DNA of 64,000 bases from Agelaius tricolor (Eukaryota > Chordata > Aves > Passeriformes > Icteridae). The position numbers and the translations under genes were made by a program. The stretch is from the NCBI GenBank assembly GCA_023055355.1, contig JALJCS010000002.1:78573001-78637000 (forward strand), read 5' to 3'. The notes under the pieces were generated by a model. That model did not search any database. It was not told the DNA's origin and saw nothing but the letters and a program-made list of their open reading frames with translations. This document shows, piece after piece, positions 1 through 12,110 of this stretch; positions within the stretch are counted from its first letter, which is position 1; every line of letters starts with the position of its first letter.

Positions 1-131
1 GGAGGCAACATGGGAAAGAAGTAGTTTCATACTGACTCTTGGCATCAGATTTAATAGATGCCTTCTAAGTGCTGTTCACACATAAATCATGCTGCTACTT
101 GTGATTATTAGAAAAGATACTAAATACTTAC

Positions 132-3100
132 CATCAGAAGACATGAGTTCATCAATAATATCTCCACTGATATTTCCTGTGAAAGACAGGAGCACATGCT
201 TTACGTATGTGGGTTTTTTTTAGTCTGTGTTTATAGCAGTCAACACATTCTTTGCATTAAAACACTGAATTGACAAGTACACTATGGCTTGTGCAGTGTA
301 GGAGCTGCAGAGGTAGTATGCCATGTACATGTAAAATATACTTATCTTTGTATCCCTCAGTTTTTCCTCCTCAATACATTTTTCCCACTTAACTCTTTAA
401 AACCCAAGAGCTATATATATCATGGTGTACCATGATGCTTATCTGGTGGCAAAGAAACTCAGTTGTTCAAAATTAGTATGGTCCTCAGTGGCTTCATCAG
501 AAGATAAACAGAGACCTGTTTTTTCCTCTGTGTAACTCATTGGTAATTTGGTCACAAAGAAGGGCTCAGGGAACCAGTGAAATCTTTAAACAGGAACTAC
601 TGCTTCCTACCTGCAGGCTCCTCCATCTTTGCAATGTCAAATGAGTTTGGCTTGAGAATGCAGTTGACATCCAGAGGCAGCAAGCTCTGGTAGTCACTGG
701 AGCTGGCTGAGGCTTGGGCACTGTCTCCAGACAGGCTGGGATAGAGCTCTGGTTCTGGAAGGCTGGAGTAAGGGGCTGCAGGGGCTGCGCTGTCCTGCTG
801 GGCACTGCCATCTACACGGACAGGAAGGAGTGTTAAAGTCTGTTAGAAACAGAACACACAGCACCTGCCCCCAGCTTTGTCTTTTGAGGGAGAACATGGC
901 CAATGTCTGAGATCAGGTGAGAGGAGTCTTCCCCTTCCACAGTCACAACTTAACTAATTGTCAATTAATTAAAGGTCAATTAAAGGTCAATGGAGGTAAT
1001 CAGGATCCCTCAGGAATGCAGTTGTAATACAGCATTTTCTTAAATCTTTTCCTATTACCTATTAATTTACTATTACTCAATCTCATTAAAAGTACATGTT
1101 CAAATCATATCCTCCTCCGTCAGGAGGTTTGCAATTTTGCTCCATAATGCATTCTGGAGAAGCACCTCAGAATAATTAACAGGATTACATCCAAAACCTG
1201 TTTAGTGTAAGATGGTAAGATGTGAGGGAAGCATCTCTTTCATCAGACAGAAGAGGAAGAGGTGTCTGTAACCTCCTGAGAGCTGTTACTAAGGTCCTGG
1301 AGTAGTCTTTAATGGACAGCTGCTACCCTATGCAAATTCTTGATCTTGTCTACTACTTTTCTTAACAGTTTCTTCTTTCCCTCCAGCTGCCCTCCTCCCC
1401 CACCCACCAGAGGTAGGAAAACCCCAGGATCCACCTGATGATGTGTCCGCAGCTGCTGTTGGCGGTAACTCCTGCCCTTGGTTGGGGTCACATTGTTCTG
1501 GGGGATTTGGAGGAGCTGCAGCTGGTTTAAGTGGAGTCACTGGAGCTGCAGGCTGAGATGGGGGCTGTGCAAGGTCATCAGGTGGAGGAACTGGAAACAC
1601 TGTGGGCTTGGAGGAGCTTGATTCTTTGTTTATAAGCAGCACATGGATAGGTCCTGAACTACTTTTAAGATTGATCTGGTATTTATTCTGTCCATTCTGT
1701 CCCTGTAAAAATGGTGTATTATGAAAGTCAGCATTCCTTGAGAACTTGGAACTCTACAAAGTGATGAAGACTAAGATCAGCTGTTTTAGTCCTCAACAAA
1801 AAGAAAAAAAACCAAAATCCAACATCACCCAAGCTGCTAACTTGGGTCCTGCAGAGAACCTTACCATTGCCTGAACTGATTCAGCAGAGATGGACAAAGA
1901 TAGTACCACTGATCAGCTTCATGGCTCTGGCCTTGGATGCTTTTACTGATATTAGACTGTGCTTAGCCTCACTAAAAATAGCTTGTGAAACTTCTCAGGT
2001 GAATTTCAGCCTTCTATAAGCACAATGGCTATCACGCTACATACCATGCTCTCTCCCAACTATGTAAACACTACTTAAAATCAATCGCTGCAACAACAAC
2101 AAAAAAAAAAGTTAAAGATGGACAGAAGTAAATAATTTGGCCTCCTACTTCAATCTTGCCAATTTAATCCTTTTGGCTAAAGTGAGATTGCAGTCTGTTT
2201 CTCTATCCAGTCTAGTACCATGAGACTAAATCTAAATTACATTAAAACTAAATTGAAAAGGTTTTTTCATAAGAGATCCATTTTAACAATATAACAGAGA
2301 AACTTGACACATAAAAGTCACTGAGTTCTCAAGAGAATTCATAGCAACTATGCATTATTTTGAAAGCTGCAACATTTTAAAAGCAAGAGAGAAGAAGAAC
2401 CCACTTGTGTATTTTGGTTTTCATAGAAGGTGGGGTTACCATTAGTCTATCTAAGTGTACAAAACTCACTTTTTTTCTGTCTGGCCTCCCTCTTCTCAAC
2501 CTAAACAATCCTAATCCTTTCTCCCCTCCCTCTTGGACATGGATAGAGATAAATCCTCTGCTCTGAAACAACTCTTCTTTGTCACTATTGCTCTAGAACA
2601 CTTAACTAAACAAGAAACCAGTACATACCATTTCAGGTCTAGGTACTTCTAATTGTGTACCACAAGGTGCTTGAATTGCTAGAAGTGTATCTCCTGGTTA
2701 AACAGCAATTTTAAAGAAAGTGTTAAGTATATTTTTCTTAAGTCTTGTATAGTATCCACTCAAATGAGATCTGGAAATTCTCTAAGGTCACTTAAAGTAC
2801 TGCGTTATTTAGCATTGCATAGTATAAATCACAGAATTCCAATACTAAGATCATCATTGCAAAAACCTTTTCTCACAACAGTACAAGATTAACCATATTC
2901 TTTACCCATTTGTCTTCTAGTCGTATATATAACAAAAGGTGAAAATATTTAACTAGTTCCTTTTTTCACAGAATCAAAGAATCATTTAGGTTGGAAAAGA
3001 CCTCCAAGATCATTGAGTCCAACCTTTGACTGATCACCAACTTGTCAACTAGACCACAGCACTAAGTGTCATGTCCAGTTGTTCCTTGAATACCTCCATG

Positions 3101-4634
3101 GATAGTGACTCCACCACCTTCCTGGGTAGCCTGATTCAATGCTTAATCAGCCTCTTGAAAAAATCTTTCCTGATGTCCAACCTGAACCTCCCTGGTGCAG
3201 CTTGAGGCCATGTCCTCTTGTCCCATCACTGGTTGCCTAGAAGAGACTGACCCCCACCTGGCTACAACCTCCTTTCAGGTACTTGTAGACAGTGATAAGG
3301 TCTCCCTTGCACCTCCTTTTCAGCAGGCTAAACAACCCCAGCTCCCTCAGCCACTCCTCATACAACTTCAACTAAACCAGCTCTCTGGCCTAGCTCACTT
3401 TATGACTTTGATGACTGGTGGTACTACAGAGATTTAACAGAAGGAAGAAGAGGTGTTAATGTTCATCTTCAGTGCCAGTACTTCCAAATATCTAAGCTCA
3501 TGGCTTCCACAGCACATATGACTGGGATCCAACAGCTGTCTGTCACACTCATCTGTGGCTTACTATGCACATGAAAATGTGTTGGTTAAAATCAGGGGAC
3601 CACATTTACATGCACAGCACTGGCACAAGTTACTTGCAGGTTACTTGCTTACCTGCACATGATTTCCTCTTTGTTCATAACTAATTTGGAGTAACACTTT
3701 TCTTTCTCTGCTTCCTAAGAAACACTTAGGTGAAGTACTATGTCAGCATCATGCCAGCTGCCTCCATGTTTTGTAATGACTAACATCTTATCAGTAACAG
3801 CCCATTTTTGTTAAATTCTGCAGTAGTTTTCTAATCTTGTGTTTTTATTTAAAAAAGTCTTCCTTGTGGCAAAGAATGACGGTTTTGAGCCTAGCTGGAG
3901 GCTGAACAACAATCTTCCCTTGGGTGCCCCATGATCAGGAGATGATGTCAAGGGAAGTAACCTCTGCCAGCACTTCCCAGCAATTCCTTCCAACCACCTG
4001 TACAGGAATCCTTTAGATTTAGTAGCAATGCCCCATCATTGACCTTCTGCTGGCTTATTTATACAGCATCACAAGCTCTGTCTGGCCACAGTTGCTACCA
4101 GGAAATGATGCAAAATTTAGATCTTCCTGGTTCTTCTGGAGGGTTGGACCAACAACCAGTCCTGTCTCTGGTTCCATTAATGGCCCATGGCAAGCTGCTG
4201 AAAAGTATGAATACCAAAAAAGAAACCAAAAACCAGGACTCCAGCTGAGCTTCCATTCTATACAATCTATGACTACAATTAGAAAATGCCAGAACTTGGT
4301 AGCCATGAACATTATGAGACCTCAACCTAGTAATGATCACTATTGAGTATTTCTTAATTCAAAATACTTGCAGGAAAAAAGCAGGTTAGTTAGCAAGTCA
4401 TTTTTCAAGGAATCACTCACTTTAGAAATACAGCCTAGCAGCAACTTACCATTGAAGCAGTTGCAGATATCTTCATGGGTGACATATGAAAATGTAATTT
4501 ATGTCAAGGAACATTTTTCTTAAAACAATATAAAACTAGTATTTGCTGCCCATCAGAAGTTTGTCCAAACTGAGCCTAAACTAAAGCATTATTATTGTAA
4601 GAGGTGTAATCAAGGCATTATTTTTGACTTTCAG

Positions 4635-4679
<45 letters not shown>

Positions 4680-7600
4680 GCTAAATTGTTTTCATGTTAC
4701 CAATCAGTCATGGAAGTTAAAGTCATGTAAAGAAGATTTATATCTTCTTTTGTTGAAGAAAAACTTGAAAAAATACTTGCCTTACCTTGCTAAATGAGTT
4801 ACATTATGCTTTATCCATTACCTACACTTTAACTGTTGCTTTAATTCTAGATCCAAAATGCACACAATTTATTTAAAAGGATATTGGTGGTTTGTAGAAT
4901 CATCCATGACGTTCTTGATACTTTGCTGAAGCCACAATTTCTGCTGATCCAATTCTTTTTCTTTTAGCTCTAAATCTTCAATTTCAGCTTCCAGATACCT
5001 CAGCCTGTCTATGACTTCTTTTGTATTGCAGCCAGCACCTACTCCTCTTAAACAGGTATAAGGGTTCATGAAACCACAAGTAAAAATCTAAAGCAAACAT
5101 CCAATGATAACTTCTTAAGACTATTTTCAACATTTGGAAAATCTACTAATATTCAATATGAAGGAAATGAGCATTTAACTTTCCAGTAGTGTTTTGACAG
5201 GAAAATGAAAATTCTTTAATTCAGATCAAATTTAAAATTTTCTTCTACAAAAACTTAGCTTCTTTTGGAATTGTTTTGCAGGCCCTAGCTCCTTCCCCTA
5301 GAATCCTTATCTTGAGCTTTTACCTTCAGGGACCTAAGAGAAAACAGGCATGAACTGTGGTAGGGCAGGTAGGTGGAGACAGTGTGTCCTGACAGCCCTC
5401 CCAAATTCATTCAGGGAGAATTTTTCAACTACAAGTGCTAGTTATAAAGTAGCACTACAAGTTTTCTTAAAGATTCTCTTCTGTGTGCTTTAAACTTGAT
5501 TTTATGTATCACATACACAAGTTAAAGGGAAAACAAATACAGTTAATTTGCAAGTTTATTGTACTTCTACAACATCACATTGCTCATTGATTAGCAGTGT
5601 TAATTTTATGGTGTCATATCTAGTCAGAAGAAGTAGAGTCAATTTTTTTTGCCCTTAAGCATGTGAAAATTTGCAGAACTGACATAACTTACTTCCACTG
5701 AATGCTGTTTTTTGACTTCTTCTCAATGAGATCAATCCCCTCCAGAACGTTGGTGATATCATAGATCCTTCTTTTCTGCCTCACAGCAAGCGTATCAGCA
5801 GCCTGTTGAGAGAACAAGTATCAGCAACTTGCATGCTGAGGGAAAGCCACTCCCTTGGAAAAATGCCATCTAATGTAACTTCAAAAGGAGAAGGTTCCAT
5901 TCTACAAGAGCCCAATACCAACAATGAATTCTAGCAGGCAGTGCTACAAAGCACAGGGAGCAGTCCCCTGGCTGAAGGCCAACAGGCTATCCCCTAACAG
6001 AGAAAGGAGCTCACAGGGGTTGCAAAGACCATGGTCTGTATCTGGGGCATATTCAACTGCATGGAGGAGCCTGCCATGCTCTTTCTGGAGGACAGGAAAA
6101 GGTATGGAAGGCAGGCAGCGACACCTTTCAGTGGGGCAAGCCTCTGAAGCTTGAAGGACATAATAAGTTTATCATTCCTTCCACTGACACTCGAGGTATT
6201 AGAGCCTTTGTTTGGATTCAGTGGTGCTAGGATACGAAACAGGGCTGTAATTTCACAAGGTGGCTGCAGGAGAGCTTCAGTATTTCAGGCCAGCATTGTC
6301 CCTGCACAAATGCCCCTTGCAGGGCACAAGGGCTCACTCGATGCCCCACTGAGCACCAGCACCCTGGGACAGCTGCCAGGGATGTTGCTGCAGACACACA
6401 GCCAGCTGTGCAGTGCATCTGAGGGCTGCCACACCTCGCCCCTCTGAGCAAAGCAGCATCAGGCAGAGGCAACCACTTCATGCTTCACCTCTTCCTCTCC
6501 TTTTGTGTAACTGATGCAAAGAGTTAAGATAAAATAAACAAGTGAGCCACTCATGCCTTCCACAGCTGTAGTTACTCAGGATACTTAAATACAAAGATTA
6601 CATAGGATTGTATATGTTAAACAAATAGAAGAAAAATAAAGAGAAGGGTAGGCAAAGAGTTTTGAATTTGAACTAATGCAAAAATGCAAATAATTTCTAC
6701 TACAGGAACATGATGATTTATTTCAGTTTGTTCCAACAATCTATTAAATGTTCACTTTTTGTAAGCAGCCTATATGAAAGGTACAGCTTGAGACAGCCAT
6801 AACCTGCAAGGAAAACCAAATTTCTTTGCTTAATAGTACAATTACCTTTTGCTACTGAAATAAAGTTGAAAGGATAAAAAGAAAGAACAGAGATTATAAA
6901 AAGTACTCTTATAGCCATGAATTACAAACACTGCTCTTTCTCCTTGACAGTGATGTACCCACTAAACACTGTGTTCACTGACACCATTAGCAGCATTTAT
7001 CCTTTGTATGGCCTTCTGTATGAGTCTTTTAAAACATTTTCTTAACTAACAAAACAAGATGCATGCAAACACATATTGCAGTTTAGTTCCCTCCAGGAAG
7101 CAGGGTCTCTGATCAATTGTTTCAGTAGGTATGCATCTGCTATCTTAATCTGCTATTTCTGCTGCATATATACACATATGTACACACTGCTTCCAAGGAC
7201 TGCAAGAGAACCCTAAAAATCTAGCAAGTGACAGAGCTGATGCCGTTTGCATAAAGCTGAATCAGCACCCCATACATCTCACGGTCTTCAGTTATTCTAG
7301 AGGCTGTTTACATTATTCAGTGCAAGGAATGGACAGCACACACAGATGCTATTCAACTTCCTGCTTTTTTCCCACTGCTCCACATATTTACCTAGGACTT
7401 AGTATACTACCCATGGCTTGAACAATAAAGAAACTGCTCTGGAGACAGATTTCATTACCTCTCGAAATTTTCCCAAAGGCCTGTCTACAAAACATAAATG
7501 CTTTACTAATCTTAATGTATTTTCAAACTGTACAAAAGATACCAATGTACAAATCTGGAGCTATGAAACCAAAGCTTAAGATACTGGGGAAAAAAAAAGG

Positions 7601-10600
7601 TCACTTCTTCTGAGTGTCCAATTTCAAATGTTTCCAAGTTGAAGTAATTGTTCCACTTTAAATGCTATTGCATTTTGTATGCCCAAACCACAGTTCCCAT
7701 GAACACCAGCAGCAGATTCACCACTACCAGCTCCAGATGCCCAGGACAGGGCCTCATTTCATAGGAAAATGAACAGCACAGCTACATAGGTATTTGACTT
7801 GACTACCCTGCATACAATTCAATCACTTCTATGAAATTCAACTACTTACAACAGGAGTTCCAACACAAGCTGGGGCCAGTTCCCAAGCTGAGAAGTTTAA
7901 TCCTGACATTCACTAGCTTTCTGGTACAGACCTTGTAATCTAATTATCTTTTAAAAATTTCACTTTAAAAAGAAATTGAGAAGTTCCTCTCTGACATTCT
8001 AGCAGTTATCAGTGTGATACCTTCTGCCAGGTACATGGATCAGAAATTAAGTTCAGTCCTCCACATAAACAATTCACTAATAATTTAAATAATTAAAAGA
8101 GCTTCCTGACACAAATCTGCTGTCAAAAACACTGTTAAAACTCCTATCTTCTTAGCTTGTGTCAAGAAAGGGACATCTGCAACAAAGGCCCTGCTAACAT
8201 GGATGGACATAGCTTCCACATCCAGAGCTCTTTTATAAAATCCTTCTAATGTTAAGCTGCTGAACTCTATCCTTATTGCTCTAATATCTCCTTATACTTT
8301 GATTAAGTATGTATTCAAAACAAGTATTCATGAGAGCATAGACAGGTTCAGAGCTGGAATAAAGTATCTACGCACAGAGCTATGGTTCTGCGTACATTCC
8401 AGTCGTGCAGCTCCTGGAATACAGAAAACTCACTGTACAGCACAGGTTCAGCTGCAGGCAGGCACACATGCCCAGAAATAACGAAGAAAGGCCAGGAAAA
8501 CTGAGAGCTTGTGGCCCCCCCACCAACTTGTTTGCTCCCTGGGAGCTGACAAAAGGCAGCAGAAATCATCAGCTGTAAATGTGCTTCACTAGCCCTAGAG
8601 AGAGGAGGAACTCGATAGAGCACCACGGCAGAGTCCTTACTGAGAGCCTTTACAAAGCACAAGGGCCAGCACTGCCTGCTTGCTCTCTCCATGTGTCTGT
8701 CTGTCAAAGGAAAGAGGTCCTGCATCTTCTGAACTCTGCCTGTACCACATGACAACACTTTCTCCCTAAGAGGGCTGTCAACAGTTTGGTGAAAGTTTTA
8801 AATTGAATGGTGCTCTTGCCAAATTGCATGTAGAAGTACTGAATGTCATTGCAACATAAAGACTAAGGGAATGTAAAATCTAATAGACAGGCTCTTTCTT
8901 TTTCTGTGGAGTACAGCAAGTGTACGGCAGTTATTTGCTCCTGACCAGTACACTTCTAAAACAAGTAGATTTTAGTTTATCTCATGTTTTGCACTGATGA
9001 TCAGAAACACCATTTAACCATCAATAGAGCAGGGATGGTATGCTAGAAATGAAGCCCACTTTAAAAATTAGGGCACAAGTATTGTACACTATGAACAGCA
9101 TCCATTCAGGTAGCTTATCCCTTATTCACTCATCTTGCTCTTCTTCTCTCTTCCCTGCAATTCATGGGCTGCTGTAGATAGAAATTTAGTTTTCTTTCCC
9201 TTCTATATCACCCCTTAGCGTTTTACACTTAATTCCATAACTAGATTTCTTTATGTAGGGCTATTCCATGACAAGTATGTAATTATTTTAGAACCGCTGT
9301 TGGATTTTAAAGTAAATACAAAATTCAAATTTCAAGTGAAGAAAATTCTCACTTCCATTCCCACAATTTCACAGATGCTACCAGTGTCCAGCACTAAAAC
9401 ATTTTCACAGCTTCCTCTTACACCCTGCTAAACTATAATTATAGAGGTATTAAAGATCACTAGAAAATGTCCCATAGAACAGATTTTCCTTCTCAATTGC
9501 TAAATCACAAAGCTGGAAATCTACCTGTTTTCAAATTTTATTTTCTTTCTAGTGATGGTTTTGCTACAGAAATACCAATCAGCAGCACATCAGACAGTCA
9601 ATACCAGCCAGCAGGGAGACACTTAAAGGTGTCCACTGCACAAATAATTTCTTGGAATGCTCTGTTCCATTTCAAGGCTGTCCTGTTCTTCAGTTTCCTG
9701 AGCACACTGGCTTAACACAAACACACAAACTGGTCTTCATTTTTGCTTAGATATATGGCTTATTTAGGAGAAAACCAGTTTCAGAAATTTAAGTTCTGAC
9801 TCACTGCTTATGAAAGTACCAACAGTTTATGCACAGTTAGTATTTTCTTTCAACAAATTGTAACATTTAATTCAGAAACCAGTCTCCAATAGGTCTTGAG
9901 CAGAAATGGCTGTGATTGGCTGCAATGCCCACTTAACTCTTCTGTGGCTATCAACTCTTTCATTCCCTGTGAGCAGGTACATTTCTCACTAAAGAGAACA
10001 AGAAGCATTGCTCCATCCCACTACACAGCCCAACTTTATTGTTCAAGTCAATCCTCTTTGGCATTTAAAGCCAAGCTTTTGGGCCTGATGTCTTTCAAAC
10101 TGAAGTTTTGCTTCTCAGATTGACCTGGAACATCTCTCAGGACATGACAGACACTAAAGGAAGCTACACAACAATCCCAAAGATCCAGACATCTTCATTC
10201 TCTTTTGCTAGATACAGAGACAACTAATATTAAGGAGTTCATCAACTTGTCCAGACCACAGCATAACTAAATGAAGAATATAAACCTATCAGTGTTCTTC
10301 CTTGTTCACCCTGAAGTTTCATTAGCCAGAGTAACATCATCAAAGTGCATCCGCTCTTAACAGGGATGCACAAAAAAAGCTCTGAGAACACCATTCACCT
10401 CCTGGGGCCTACTAAGAGTAATCAAAAAATAGGTCAGTTTTCCAGAAAGGACTTCAGGCAGAGCACCAAGCCAGCCTCTTGCTGTACTTTGCTGAACACT
10501 TCACCACTTAGGTTAACACCTTTGCTCCAATGCACTGCACACCCGACAGCCCAGAGGGCCCGAGCTCCAGGGAACTGACACAGTGGCAAGGATCCCTCCT

Positions 10601-11819
10601 GCAACACTGGGCCCCACCAAGGTGGGCTGGTCCCAGGACATCACTGCAGAGGCTCCACACATTGCAGCCCAAGGCATGCCTTGGAGGCAGCAGGCTGGCT
10701 GCAGAGCTGGGTGACAATGATTTGTCACTCCTATGCCAATTCAGCTTCCTTCATTCACACATAATAGAAAGCATAAGGCAGCAATGGTCTGTTTTTCAAC
10801 ATGGTTTTCTCTTGCTTAAAGGAGGCAGGTGGGGAAGAAACAGGTTTAAACAGCAGCCCATACATTGAGTCAGTGCACGGAGCAACACAGGGCAGTCAAA
10901 GAAATCACAGAATTGTTAGGGCAGGAAGGGACCTCTGGAAATCATTTAGTCCAGCTCCCACCAAGGCAGGGTCTCCCGGAGCAGGTGCACAGGAACTCAT
11001 CCAGGTGGGTTCTCAATGTCTCCAGAGAGGGAGACTCCACGACCTCCCTGGGCAGCTTGTTCCAGTGCTCTGCCACCCTTAACACAGAAAAGTTCTTCCT
11101 CATGTTGAGGTGAAACTTCTGTGCTTTAGTTTATGGCCATTGCTCCTCATCCTGTAACTGGGGACTACGAAAGAATCTGGCGCCATCCTCATGGCATGCA
11201 CCAATAGGATATATATATATATATGCATTGATGTTTTCTTTTCAGACAAAACGGGCCCAGCTCCCGCAGTCTCTTCTCATAAGAGATGCTCCAGACCCCG
11301 CACCACCTTTGTAGCCCTGGGCTGGACCCTCTCCGGTAGCTCCCTGTCTTTTTTTCGACTGAAGAGCCCAGAACAGGGCATAGTAAATAAGACCACTCTC
11401 AGTAAGTTGAGCTTAACACACGGTGCCCCTTACACCCCTTTATAAAGAGCCGGAACGCGTGTTTTAGCCGACCGCGGCGGCTGTCAGCCATCACCGGGCA
11501 CCCGCAGCCCGTCAGCGGCCGGGGGAGGCCCCACCACGCCGGGCGGGCGGTAGGGAGAGAGGGAAGGGAGGAAGGAAGGAGGGAGCGGGCGGCCCTGCCC
11601 GGCCCCAGCGCTGCGCCGCCCCGGCTGCAGCGCGGCGGGCCCTGTGCTCGGCCGGGCCCGGCGGTGCCGCCGGCCGCCCCCCCGCCCTCGCACCGCTTTG
11701 AGGTCCAGCACGCCGTCCTTGGCCTCCTGAAGCAGCGACACGAACTTGGTGGTCAGCAGCCCCAGGCTCTTCTCGTGGCGGCTGCTGCCGCCGCCCGCCG
11801 CCTCGGCCGCCGCGGCCAT
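132..11819 (-). CDS. E2F5: E2F5, E2F-family transcription factor (partial; last coding exon off the left edge)
   Basis: Sequence-specific transcription factor that binds DNA with a DP partner in the nucleus and recruits p130/p107 pocket proteins. Coding exons in transcript order: 11694-11819, 5693-5802, 4885-5046, 4450-4493, 2629-2693, 1435-1702, 611-811, 132-176. Phases agree at every junction and give 340 codons with no stop. The winged-helix DNA-binding domain spans about residues 12-80, with the E2F signature [12 protein letters not shown] at 53-64. It is followed by the coiled-coil/marked-box dimerisation region ([14 protein letters not shown], then [19 protein letters not shown]) and a Pro-rich linker (FPVPPPDDL). 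The start at 11819 gives [11 protein letters not shown] followed by SSRHEKSLG. This matches E2F5 as I remember it rather than E2F4. The acidic C-terminal pocket-binding peptide should lie beyond base 1. Intron 3 is U12-type; exon 7 (611-811) appears to be an addition. E2F4 is the only close alternative and fits less well. Confidence 0.96.
611..811 (-). CDS. E2F5: E2F5 extra in-frame exon (201 nt, phase 1-1)
   Basis: A 67-codon exon flanked by an AG acceptor (813-812) and a GTAGG donor. It keeps phase 1 on both sides, so it can be included or skipped without breaking the frame. It encodes a Ser/Ala/Pro-rich stretch that includes [12 protein letters not shown] and [19 protein letters not shown]. 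It sits between the Pro-rich linker exon and the exon for [13 protein letters not shown]. Human E2F5, as remembered, passes directly from one to the other. E2F4 carries a Ser-rich insert ending in a loosely similar SFEPIKADP-type motif at this place, so the exon may be an ancestral E2F4/5 segment lost in mammals. That origin is inference. Confidence 0.85.
2968..3400 (-). mobile_element. CR1 LINE, 5'-truncated 3' end
   Basis: The plus strand starts with the reversed CR1 tail (ACAGAATC / AGAATCATTTAGG) followed by GGTTGGAAAAGACCTCCAAG. It runs through the usual CR1 3' region, so the element is transcribed from the minus strand. It lies in E2F5 intron 4 in the same orientation as the gene. No intact reading frame. 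Confidence 0.93.
4494..4884 (-). other. E2F5: U12-type (AT-AC) minor-spliceosome intron in E2F5
   Basis: Reading the minus strand, the exon ends CACCA and the intron opens with the U12 donor ATATCCTTT (4884-4876). Near its far end is the branch element TTCCTTGAC (4511-4503), about 10 nt before a terminal AC (4495-4494). Splicing there restores [14 protein letters not shown] in frame. Reading through instead hits a stop within a few codons. E2F-family genes are known to carry U12 introns. The 391-nt intron also contains a GATA microsatellite. Confidence 0.95.
4637..4679. repeat. (GATA)10 microsatellite
   Basis: Ten perfect GATA units plus a partial one, lying inside the 391-nt U12 intron of E2F5. 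The transcribed strand reads (TATC)n. Perfect arrays of this length are commonly polymorphic. Confidence 0.97.
5803..11693 (-). other. E2F5 intron 1 (long first intron)
   Basis: 5.9 kb of intron sequence. Apart from the CR1 at its promoter-proximal end I see no exon, RNA gene or clear repeat. Open stretches here (for example 8348-8758) have no recognisable protein content and no splice-site support. Confidence 0.8.
10903..11395 (-). mobile_element. CR1 LINE fragment interrupted by an AT repeat
   Basis: Reverse-oriented CR1 3' region (AATCACAGAATTGTTAGGGC, then GGAAGGGACCTCTGG). It continues on the far side of an (AT)n run at about 11208-11224. It sits in E2F5 intron 1, roughly 300 bp downstream of exon 1. 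Confidence 0.9.
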
Positions 11820-12110
11820 GCCGCCGGCGGGGCCACGTGTCGCGACCGCCGCAACGGCCCGAGCGGGAGCGCGGCCCCCGGCCCAGCGCGGCGGCGGGAG
11901 GGGCGGCCCGCAGGAAGTGACGCCGCCGCCGTTGCCTGGACACCGGCGCGGTCCGGCCGCGGGGCTGGGGCTGCGGCGGGGGACGGGCCCGGCCCCCTCC
12001 GGCCGTGGCGGGGTGGGCGGCCCCACGGCCTGCGAGAGAGGGACGGCAGCCCTTGGCTGGCTCGGGCCGCTCCCGGCTCTCGCTCAGCCCCCGGACAGGT
12101 AGAGCAGGCC
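11450..12110. promoter_or_regulatory. CpG island / E2F5 promoter
   Basis: Very GC- and CpG-rich block covering E2F5 exon 1 and its upstream side. Visible sites include an E-box CACGTG (11834-11839), a GC box GGGCGG near 11901, and a combined ETS/CRE-like CAGGAAGTGACG (11911-11922). All lie just upstream of the start codon at 11819. TATA-less in appearance, as expected for a broadly expressed cell-cycle gene. Long open frames on both strands here are a by-product of base composition. Confidence 0.85.

Noticed and set aside
4637..4679. Array-like repeat considered as CRISPR
   Set aside because: A simple (GATA)n microsatellite with no spacers, in a vertebrate intron.
4869..5069. Reading E2F5 exon 3 as a terminal exon ending at an in-frame stop
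   Set aside because: The U12 donor just before that stop and the in-phase exon at 4450-4493 show that the gene continues.
8348..8758. 136-codon minus-strand open frame in E2F5 intron 1
   Set aside because: No domain, biased Ser/Ala/Val content, no splice sites with coding phase; treated as chance.
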